A stretch of 17,649 nucleotides of DNA from positions 1 to 17,649 of the forward strand of contig JALHJL010000070.1 in assembly GCA_022839625.1 (NCBI GenBank), given 5' to 3'. Shown here piece after piece: positions 7,501 to 13,372 of this stretch. Both the position numbers and the translations under genes were made by a program. The notes beneath the pieces were generated by a model. That model was not told the DNA's origin. It was given only the letters and a program-made list of their open reading frames with translations, and did not search any database. Position 1 is the stretch's first letter; every line of letters begins with the position of its first letter. The DNA is from Phycisphaerales bacterium (GTDB lineage: Bacteria > Planctomycetota > Phycisphaerae > UBA1845 > Fen-1342).

Positions 7501-8144
7501 TAGTTCCGCGCCTTGCCAGCCGCCAGGCGCACGCTCCGCACCCGCTTCTCCAGCTCTTCAAGGATGTCCTGGAGGCGCAGCAGGTTGTTCTGCGTGCGCT
7601 CGAGCTTCCGCTGGGCTTCCAGGCGGCGAAACTTGTAGCGGCTGATCCCCGCCGCCTCCTCGAAAATCTCGCGGCGCCCGAGCGGGTTGGCCTGCAACAG
7701 CAGATCCACGCGGCCCTGCTCGATAATGCTGTACGCATCCACCCCCACCCCGGTGTCCATCAGCAGCTCGCGCACGTCCCTCAGGCGGCAGGCGTTGCCA
7801 TTCAGGCGGTACTCGCTCTCGCCGCTCCGGTACAACACGCGGCTGACCGTCACCTCGTCCTCGTCGCTGCGCAGCAGGCCCGCGCGGTTGTCAAACGTGA
7901 GCTGCACTTCCGCGAAGCCCGCCGGCTTCCGCGAACGCGAGCCCGCGAAGATCACGTCCGCCATGCGGTCGCCGCGCAGGCTGCGCGCGGACTGCTCGCC
8001 CAGTACCCAACGAACGGCGTCGACGACGTTGCTCTTCCCGCAGCCATTCGGCCCCACGACCGCCGTGACCCCGGCACCGAACTCAAACTCCGTTCGGTCG
8101 GCGAAGCTCTTGAAGCCGTGCAGGATGATGCGCTTCAGAAACAC
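4575..8144 (-). CDS. smc: Chromosome segregation protein SMC
   Basis: 1189 residues, the usual bacterial SMC length. I chose GTG 8144 because AGGA lies 7 nt upstream and it gives the classic start M-F-L-K-R-I-I-L-H-G-F-K-S-F. The longer frame to 8258 adds 38 unlike residues and contains the likely promoter. Walker A is G-P-N-G-C-G-K-S at 31-38. The ABC signature is L-L-S-G-G-E-K at 1089-1095 and Walker B ends in D1118-E1119. Two long coiled coils rich in Glu, Arg, Ala, Leu and Gln (about 165-510 and 670-1030) flank a hinge at about 520-665. The protein forms a ring-shaped ATP-driven dimer that compacts and helps segregate the chromosome, normally with ScpA and ScpB. No scpA/scpB is beside it here. 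A micro-gene for a basic peptide follows 31 nt downstream. Confidence 0.97.
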   Translation of the reverse strand: MFLKRIILHGFKSFADRTEFEFGAGVTAVVGPNGCGKSNVVDAVRWVLGEQSARSLRGDRMADVIFAGSRSRKPAGFAEVQLTFDNRAGLLRSDEDEVTVSRVLYRSGESEYRLNGNACRLRDVRELLMDTGVGVDAYSIIEQGRVDLLLQANPLGRREIFEEAAGISRYKFRRLEAQRKLERTQNNLLRLQDILEELEKRVRSVRLAAGKARNYQQYDARLRELRAAFSIAEYHELEQGRAGIQAQADALLVRLQEGRAQQAERDAASAELEHERQALDEQIQAAEVALLEAQSAASALGERIALGERRLGELRAARDRRCHQAADVCARLATLGERIAAEECALHELTVLVQQSDARIAEAQAIRQSAEQELEELRRRLEHEKVAAFDTVRRGALLQNECENRAQQQSRLRAQAERLAARRQETRREDEELSQHWEQLHGQIAELDQEIDGLSAALRTEEGQSAALRDELVLLDTEIAAARETRTAVASRLALLEDMERRLEGVDEGSRAVLAWRSDDTTQGLVVGLVADLLRIDDPRVPILQSVLSAFENHVVVRDAAAFLAELANRAAAGGPLQVLALDRLTRPATPISYTHAPGFVARASDWVQCAAEFRPLAEHLLGRTFIVESLDQALRLAAEALAGCVFVTLDGATVGADGRMTFGAAGAAPGLISRKAEIRQLRNECDELESQLVQLARRRQEVEAQLSDLQLRVDGLLARIATQQRAHAELRNERARLADVRQRLEREAALTDQELDSVRRSLADLDAQLQALQAERAAADLAQQSHEADMAAVTSRVAEQEAAVARLAQDCTAALVERGRVAEKRAAAEKALEELRARHAASAQEQADAERETAEALAEIERAEGELETARRGQAEQNAACEGCRTVALELRQRRQELLQRLESGGAAARELQRQIEGWEGAWHQQEVALRETEVRKEGLTARVRDELGLDLPALYQTYRHEEQDWEAIRLEIEDLRGRIARLGHVNLDAIAELEELAPRYEHLASQRADLIAASQRLETLIAELDQESRTRFAEAFEQIRAQFQEMFRKLFGGGKADVLLEDPANPLECGIEIIARPPGKEPQSISLLSGGEKTLTTVALLMGVFKSRPSPFAILDEVDAALDEANIERFNSVLQEFLSHSQFVVITHSKRTMACADVLYGVTMEEPGVSKRMSVRFEERVETPIVA

Positions 8145-8229
8145 GACGAAGTCCTGAGTTGCGGATCCGCGCAGCCACCCGACCGGCAGCCACCCGCCCC
8201 GCGCCACTACATATTGTACACCGGGGAGC

Positions 8230-8258
8230 AGTATAGCGCTAGCGGTGCGAGCCTGCAA
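8230..8258 (-). promoter_or_regulatory. Candidate sigma70-type promoter for smc
   Basis: On the minus strand, TTGCAG (8258-8253) is followed by a 17-nt spacer and TATACT (8235-8230). The -10 matches the consensus at five of six positions, the -35 at three, and spacing is ideal. The predicted transcript start is near 8223, about 80 nt before the smc GTG. A TACAAT at 8218-8213 is an alternative -10 with no -35. Confidence 0.45.
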
Positions 8259-8470
8259 TACCTTCGCCGCACTTATTGTTTCGAAACGCGCCGCCCCGGC
8301 CGGCTTCCAACGTGAAGCGGCGCATGAGCGCGTCGACCGTCGGCGGCCCCTCTGACGCCTGTGCCGTTGAGGACGCGATGCGCGTCCTTCGCTTCCCGGA
8401 GTCGGACCCGCCCCGGCGCCTGCTGCAACGCTGGTCGTTGAAGCAGTCAGCGCAGCACGGCCGATGGAGT

Positions 8471-8499
8471 TTGATCCGGCCGACAGCCAGCGATATTCT
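8471..8499 (+). promoter_or_regulatory. Candidate sigma70-type promoter for the membrane-synthase gene
   Basis: TTGATC (8471-8476), a 17-nt spacer and TATTCT (8494-8499). Each hexamer matches consensus at four of six positions, with ideal spacing. The predicted start near 8506 gives a leader of about 43 nt to the GTG at 8549, which has AAGGA 9 nt upstream. Confidence 0.4.
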
Positions 8500-8548
8500 C
8501 TGGCCGCGGTACGCTGGCGACGATACCACCAACAAAGGAACTCCTCGC

Positions 8549-11500
8549 GTGCGCAGCCTACTCCTCTACATCCTTTTTCTCACATCCGGCGCGGCCGGGC
8601 TCATCTATGAGCTCGTTTGGATTCGCGAACTCATCTTCGTCTTCGGCGGTACCACCTACGCGATCACAACCGTCCTCGTGGCCTTCATGGCCGGTCTCGG
8701 AATCGGCTGCTACTGCGCCGGCCGGTGGTGCCACCGTCTCGACCGGCCCGGACGCGTCTACGGCCTGCTCGAAGTCGGCATCGGGTTGTACGCGCTGAGC
8801 GTCCCCGTCCTGCTCCACGTGGCCCAGCCGGTGTACGCTGCTCTCTACGCACCGCTGGCCAACTGGCCCTGGCTGCTAAACTTCGTCCGCTTCTGCCTCG
8901 GTGGGCTCATTCTGCTGGTCCCCACCACCTTCATGGGCGCTACGCTTCCCATCCTTGTCCGCTACGTCACCGCGCGGGGCGGCGCGCTGGGCCAGTCCGT
9001 CGGCCGCCTGTACGGCATCAACACGTTTGGAGCCGTGCTCGGGACCCTCGCCGCTGGCTTCTGGCTCATCCCCACCCTCGGCCTGCTGCACACCACGTGG
9101 TTCGCCGCCACCCTCAACATCGTGGTCGGACTCATCGCCCTCAACCTCCTCCACCAATCCGTGACCCGCGCCGCGCAGCCCGCCGCGCTCCCGGCCACAG
9201 ACGCGCCCCCAGCGCGGCCGGCGAGGCGCACTGCGCAACCCGACGCGCGCCCGGCCGCCCCCGCGCTCGCGGAGGGCACGTTCCTCCGGCGCCTCGTGCT
9301 GGTCGGCTTCGCGGTCTCCGGGTTCGCCGCCATGGTCTACCAGATCACTTGGACACGGGCCCTGATCATGTCGGTCGGCTCGACGACCTACGCGTTCACC
9401 TGCATCCTGGCGGCGTTCATCCTCGGCCTGGCGCTGGGCAGCCTGGCCATCGCCCGCTGGGCCGACCGTTGGCGGAACCCCGCGGTCGTGTTCGGCGTAC
9501 TCGAGCTGCTCATTGGGCTGATCGCCGTCGTCATCGTGCCGATCCACGGGCGCATCCCGCTGGTGGTCGAAACGCTCATTCAGCGGCACTACACGGACTA
9601 CAACGCCCTGCTGGCGTGGCAGTTCCTGCTCATCATCGCGGTCACCTTCGTGCCCACGTTCTTCATGGGCGCCATCTTCCCGCTGGTGATTCGGGCCTTG
9701 GCGGTCCAGGGCGAGGAACCGGGGGCCGCGACCGGGCGCGCCTACCTGGTCAACACACTCGGCACTATCGCCGGCTCGTTCCTGGCTGGTTTCGTCCTTA
9801 TCCGCAGCGACGTGCTCGGCGTGCAGAACTCCATCATCCTCGCGAGCCTGCTCAACGGACTCATCGGCGTTGCCCTGGTGGTATGCGCGCGGCCCGCCCC
9901 GCGGCTCGTGCTCGTCCGGCGCGCCGTGCTGCCCGCGGCCGCCGTGCTGGCGATCCTGGCGGTGGGGCTGGGGGCGGGGCGCTGGGACCCACACGTGATC
10001 ACGGCGGCGCCGTTCATGATGCGCGGCACGTTGGCGGCCGAGCGCGAGATCGTCTACTACGGCGAGGGCATCGACGTGACGGTGACGGTGGAGCACCCGA
10101 AAGACGCTCCGCAGATTCTGACCTTGCGCGTCAACGGCAAGCCCGACGCCTCCACGGTCGTCAGCGACATGATCACCATGCAGCTCCTGGGGCACCTGCC
10201 GGCCCTGATCCACCCCGAAGCCAGGTCCGCCTGCATGGTTGGCCTCGGCTCCGGGATCTCCCTCGCCGCGCTGTCCTGCCACCCCTCGTTCGAGCGCCTC
10301 GACTGCGTCGAGATCAGTGACGACGTGATCAAGGCGGCGGCGTGCTTCGCCCCGTACACGTACAACGTCCTGACGCGCGACCCGCGCGTCCGCATGATCC
10401 TGGCGGACGGCCGCAACCACTTGCTGCTCACCGACCAGGTCTACGACATGGTCATCACTCAGCCCTCCAATCCGTGGATGGCCGGCGTGTCCAACCTGTT
10501 CACCCGCGAGTACTTCGAGCTGGGCAGGAGCCGCCTCAGCGACCAGGGACTGCTGGCCGTCTGGTTGCAGGGGTACAAGTCGTCGCTCCAGGATTTTCAG
10601 ATGATCGTCCGCACCCTGTTCGAGGTCTTCGACCACGTCTCCCTCTGGGAGCTCGCCGAGCAGGACTATCTCATGGTCGCCTCCCGCCGGCCGCAGCGCA
10701 TCGGCTACCAGGAGTTTGCCCGCCGCTTCCGTATGCCCACCGTTCGCGCCGACCTCTACCGTGTCAGCATCCGCCGGCCGTCGGACGTGCTCGCCCGCTA
10801 CATCACGTCCGACCAGCCGCTGCGCGACTGGGTGCGGGACGCCGCGGTCCACACGGATGATAACGCGCGGCTGGAGTTCTCCGCGCCGCGACACATGTTC
10901 GAGGTGCACCGGAAGATCGCCGAAGAGCTCGTGGCACGCCAGCGGCCGGTCCTGGGCGACCTGGTGGCGGACATCGCCCTGCCGCCCGGCCTGGCAGCGG
11001 AATTGGACAGCGCGGTTGCCGCTCGGCTCGCTCCGATGCGCGCGCAAGCGCTCGTGTCCGGCCCGGCCACGCGGATTGAGGATACGATTGCGGCCGTGCA
11101 ACTGCTGCTCGAATCGTACGCCCGCTGGCCGCACGACGCCCAGCTCTTCCAGTTTGCGATCACAACCCACCGCAACCTCAGTGCCAATCCGGAGTTCGCG
11201 GCACACCCGCAGCTCGGCCCGCTGCTGGCCCGGCTGGGCCAGGTACGGCCTCCGCCGCCGGGTGCGCCGATCACCGGCGCGAGTCTGCCTGAAATCGCGG
11301 CCACCATGCGGGCGGTCGCCCAGGCCGCAGCGGCACGCGGTCAGTGGGCGGAGGCCGCCGGACTGCTGGACGAGGCGCGCGATCTGGATCCCGACCATCT
11401 CGATACCGCCCGGCTGCTTGCCGACGCGCTCGCGCATCTCGGTTACTCTGCGCAGGCCGCGGCGCTGCTGGACGAAGTCCTACAGCGCCGGCCTCAGGAC

Positions 11501-11713
11501 GGGGCGGCGCGCCATTCGCGGGCCGTGCTGGCGGTGCAGGCGGGCGACGTGGAAACCGCGCTGCAACAGCTTGAGACCGGGCTGAAGTGGGGTGCCCTCA
11601 AGCCCGAGAAGCTCCGCGAGGACGACGCGCTGCGCGCGCTCCACGGGGACCCGCGTTTTCAGGCCCTGCTCGAGCGCGCCCCAGGCACCCTGCCCGCCTC
11701 TCCAGCGCCGTGA
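8549..11713 (+). CDS. Multi-pass membrane protein fused to a spermidine-synthase-like domain and C-terminal TPRs
   Basis: 1054 residues from GTG 8549 (AAGGA, 9-nt spacing). It has two related membrane blocks. The first (about 5-200) opens S-G-A-A-G-L-I-Y-E-L-V-W and has T-T-Y-A-I-T; the second (about 247-480) opens A-A-M-V-Y-Q-I-T-W and has T-T-Y-A-F-T, so the half is duplicated across an Ala/Pro/Arg-rich linker. A Rossmann methyltransferase-like domain follows: G-L-G-S-G near 565-569, C-V-E-I-S near 587-591, then A-D-G-R-N and I-T-Q-P-S-N-P-W near 637-644. This is the fused membrane/spermidine-synthase architecture. The catalytic Asp of true spermidine synthases (in a D-S-S/T-D-P motif) is replaced by T-Q-P-S-N-P, so aminopropyl transfer is doubtful. 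TPR-like helices lie at about 920-1040. Substrate and role are unknown; it may act at the membrane on a polyamine-like or other nucleophile. Confidence 0.88.
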   Translation: MRSLLLYILFLTSGAAGLIYELVWIRELIFVFGGTTYAITTVLVAFMAGLGIGCYCAGRWCHRLDRPGRVYGLLEVGIGLYALSVPVLLHVAQPVYAALYAPLANWPWLLNFVRFCLGGLILLVPTTFMGATLPILVRYVTARGGALGQSVGRLYGINTFGAVLGTLAAGFWLIPTLGLLHTTWFAATLNIVVGLIALNLLHQSVTRAAQPAALPATDAPPARPARRTAQPDARPAAPALAEGTFLRRLVLVGFAVSGFAAMVYQITWTRALIMSVGSTTYAFTCILAAFILGLALGSLAIARWADRWRNPAVVFGVLELLIGLIAVVIVPIHGRIPLVVETLIQRHYTDYNALLAWQFLLIIAVTFVPTFFMGAIFPLVIRALAVQGEEPGAATGRAYLVNTLGTIAGSFLAGFVLIRSDVLGVQNSIILASLLNGLIGVALVVCARPAPRLVLVRRAVLPAAAVLAILAVGLGAGRWDPHVITAAPFMMRGTLAAEREIVYYGEGIDVTVTVEHPKDAPQILTLRVNGKPDASTVVSDMITMQLLGHLPALIHPEARSACMVGLGSGISLAALSCHPSFERLDCVEISDDVIKAAACFAPYTYNVLTRDPRVRMILADGRNHLLLTDQVYDMVITQPSNPWMAGVSNLFTREYFELGRSRLSDQGLLAVWLQGYKSSLQDFQMIVRTLFEVFDHVSLWELAEQDYLMVASRRPQRIGYQEFARRFRMPTVRADLYRVSIRRPSDVLARYITSDQPLRDWVRDAAVHTDDNARLEFSAPRHMFEVHRKIAEELVARQRPVLGDLVADIALPPGLAAELDSAVAARLAPMRAQALVSGPATRIEDTIAAVQLLLESYARWPHDAQLFQFAITTHRNLSANPEFAAHPQLGPLLARLGQVRPPPPGAPITGASLPEIAATMRAVAQAAAARGQWAEAAGLLDEARDLDPDHLDTARLLADALAHLGYSAQAAALLDEVLQRRPQDGAARHSRAVLAVQAGDVETALQQLETGLKWGALKPEKLREDDALRALHGDPRFQALLERAPGTLPASPAP

Positions 11714-11785
11714 TGCCTTGGCGGTCCCCCGCGACACTCGGGCGCCTGACAGTCCGCCGCAGAACTCCTCGTGGACCGCTCACCC

Positions 11786-11878
11786 GTAGCGTCGGACCTC
11801 CGTGTCCGACGTTCTTCGAGCCGAATGAAATCCTCGCCGGACACCCGCCACGGCGGGCAAGCGCAGGTCCGGCGCTAC
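11786..11878. repeat. Inverted pair of REP-like palindromic units between convergent genes
   Basis: The left unit (11786-11811) is itself a hairpin: CGTCGGAC (11790-11797), loop CTCCGT, GTCCGACG (11804-11811). The right part (11835-11878) is its reverse complement with two transitions and a 20-nt stretch (11845-11864) in place of two bases. The outer arms (11786-11799 and 11865-11878) match at 13 of 14 positions. The inner arms GTGTCCGACG (11802-11811) and CGCCGGACAC (11835-11844) match at 9 of 10. The 20-nt stretch holds most of a small hairpin of its own (CCCGC/GCGGG). A further copy of GCGTCGGAC is at 11885-11893. It may act as a bidirectional terminator, a BIME-like repeat, or a small mobile palindrome. 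Confidence 0.6.
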
Positions 11879-11902
11879 ACTTCTGCGTCGGACTGCTAAC
11901 GG

Positions 11903-13012
11903 CTAACCCCACGACCAGGCGAACTTGTGCTTGAAGTGGCAGTAGTACGATCCGATCGCCCGCATGGCGATGATGGTGAAGTACAGTTGTACGATCTTCA
12001 GGAGGGGCATGATGGTGAACATTGCGGTCGTCCCGCCAAACGCGCCCGCCTGGAGTTGCACTGCGATTCCCACCAGGATCGCGATCCCGAAGCCCGACCC
12101 GACGCTCAAGTACACGATGAGCAGCGTGAGCAGATAAGCCGGAAACGACTTCAGGATGGTGCGCGCGATGAGGTCCACGCGGACGAAGCCGAGCACGCTG
12201 CCGACGGCGACAATCAGAACCAGCATCGGCCATAGCGCGTACCCTGCCAGCAGCAGCAGCCCGCCGACCACCAGAGTGGGTACGTCCAGGGCTTGCAGCA
12301 GGGCCAAAGCCCCGCCCCCGGCGCCCGTCGCCCCCAGCGCGGTCCGCAGCATCCCGACACTGGCCAGGAAAATCACGGCGGGCAGGTGTACCGCGACGTA
12401 CGTGGCCAGCATCTTCAAGAACGGCGACACGATGTCGTCCCACCAACCCTCAGTCAGCGTCAACGTCGGGAGATCCTCCTCGGCGCCGGCGGCCCCCACC
12501 ACGACGTTCAGTTGAAACGACATGTACCAGCCGGCCACGATCAGGGACCCCACCAAGCCCAGGCACCCGCCCGCGTGGCCGACGAACTCCCCGACGATCA
12601 GTATGACCCACACGATCCCAAAGGTGATGAGATCACCCACGCGGCTGGGAAACGCCAGCGACTGGCCCAACGAATGGAAGTAGGCGGTGTAGGGGCGCCC
12701 CCCACTTCCGGCGACAGCGCCGACCGGCGCCGCGCTGTAGGTCGTCGCGCCCGTAACCGGCTCCGCCTCCGCGAGCGCTCCGGTGCCAGCGCCGTCCGCG
12801 GCTGACTGCGGCGGACGCTCCAGCTCGATCGGTGTGCCGGAGGCCAGGGCATCCAGGCTCGTCAGCCGCAACTCCTCCTCGGGCGGTGCCTCCTGCGGCA
12901 GGGCGGGGATCTTGAAGCCCTGTCCGCAATTCCGGCACTTGGCGGACCGGCCGCCGGCATCCGCGCCGACCTTGTAACGAGCGTTGCAGGACGGACAGCG
13001 AATGAAAGGCAT
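11903..13012 (-). CDS. MJ0042-type zinc-ribbon protein with multi-pass membrane domain
   Basis: 369 residues from ATG 13012, with CAGG 7 nt upstream. The N-terminus is a four-cysteine zinc ribbon: C6-P-S-C9 and C26-R-N-C29, with R-Y-K-V and G-F-K-I framing it as in the MJ0042 family. A low-complexity acidic/Ala/Pro linker (about 38-105) follows. The rest (about 120-360) is a multi-pass membrane region with roughly six hydrophobic helices, similar in layout to DUF4013-type proteins. It ends with a His/Lys/Trp-rich tail. The ribbon probably lies in the cytoplasm and binds Zn2+, perhaps as a sensor or contact surface. The gene starts 3 nt after the stop of the small Cys-rich membrane protein gene, so the two are probably translationally coupled. 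No enzymatic motif is seen. Confidence 0.85.
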   Translation of the reverse strand: MPFIRCPSCNARYKVGADAGGRSAKCRNCGQGFKIPALPQEAPPEEELRLTSLDALASGTPIELERPPQSAADGAGTGALAEAEPVTGATTYSAAPVGAVAGSGGRPYTAYFHSLGQSLAFPSRVGDLITFGIVWVILIVGEFVGHAGGCLGLVGSLIVAGWYMSFQLNVVVGAAGAEEDLPTLTLTEGWWDDIVSPFLKMLATYVAVHLPAVIFLASVGMLRTALGATGAGGGALALLQALDVPTLVVGGLLLLAGYALWPMLVLIVAVGSVLGFVRVDLIARTILKSFPAYLLTLLIVYLSVGSGFGIAILVGIAVQLQAGAFGGTTAMFTIMPLLKIVQLYFTIIAMRAIGSYYCHFKHKFAWSWG

Positions 13013-13015
13013 CGC

Positions 13016-13324
13016 TCAACCTGCCACTGCCGACAGCAGACACGATCCGCAACAGCACGCGGGCATCGACGCGTTCAGAATCAGGCCGGTGACCGCGATC
13101 CACCGTCCTTCTCCTGCGTCTTTGAGTCCAATTAACCCAAGGACCAGCCCGCCGCCGTGCAGCCCCAGCGCGGCAACAAGTGCAAATTCCCGTGTGGGCG
13201 CAATATGCGAAGGCGGGGGGCGGAAGCCGATTGCTGCAACGAGCACGTCCATACACGCGGCGCACACGAAGAAAACGCACGATGCAACGCCGGCATTAAT
13301 CCGTTTTCCGAGGAGGTGGCTCAC
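13016..13324 (-). CDS. Small Cys-rich three-helix membrane protein, unknown function
   Basis: 102 residues from GTG 13324 with no strong ribosome site. Three hydrophobic helices lie at about 11-34, 46-68 and 75-101. Seven Cys occur at 16, 21, 24, 90, 91, 92 and 95, with the C-C-C-G-S-C cluster in the last helix. The middle section G-L-H-G-G-G-L-V-L-G-L-I-G-L and I-A-V-T-G-L-I-L resemble small DUF4190-like membrane proteins, but I do not assign a family. Codon third positions are less GC-rich than in its neighbours. It lies 48 nt downstream of the GT39-TPR gene and its TGA is 3 nt before the ATG of the zinc-ribbon membrane gene. That tight spacing is the main support that it is real. The two proteins may form a membrane complex (inference). 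Confidence 0.6.
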   Translation of the reverse strand: MSHLLGKRINAGVASCVFFVCAACMDVLVAAIGFRPPPSHIAPTREFALVAALGLHGGGLVLGLIGLKDAGEGRWIAVTGLILNASMPACCCGSCLLSAVAG

Positions 13325-13372
13325 GTCCGCGCAGTGTGCCCGACGTGCGAGAGAAGTGCAAGCTTGCGCGCG

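Larger units (their letters stand above)
8145..8548. other. Divergent control region between smc and the membrane-synthase gene
   Basis: This 404-nt stretch carries no convincing gene. Frames extending either neighbour upstream into it have no motif and poorer start sites. It holds one sigma70-like promoter candidate facing each gene, listed separately, with predicted leaders of about 80 nt (smc) and 43 nt (plus-strand gene). I see no operator-like palindrome or riboswitch fold. Confidence 0.6.

Noticed and set aside
8145..8258. 38-residue N-terminal extension of SMC
   Set aside because: The extension is unlike SMC and spans the likely promoter. GTG 8144 with AGGA gives the canonical SMC start.
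4695..8315. A very long open frame antisense to smc
   Set aside because: It is a mirror of the high-GC smc codons, rich in Arg, Leu, Gln and Ala with no family motif, while the minus strand encodes a complete SMC with all its motifs.
8276..8548. 91-residue N-terminal extension of the membrane-synthase protein
   Set aside because: It is Arg/Pro/Ser-rich with no motif and covers the candidate promoter. GTG 8549 has a proper ribosome site and starts directly at the first membrane helix.
8876..11437. Long antisense open frame across the membrane-synthase gene
   Set aside because: Its composition is Asp/Gly/Arg/His-rich noise. The plus strand carries clear membrane, Rossmann and TPR signatures.
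13358..13367. GCAAGCTTGC perfect palindrome between the GT39-TPR and small membrane genes
   Set aside because: It has no loop to form a hairpin and is short enough to arise by chance, so it is not called a terminator or operator.
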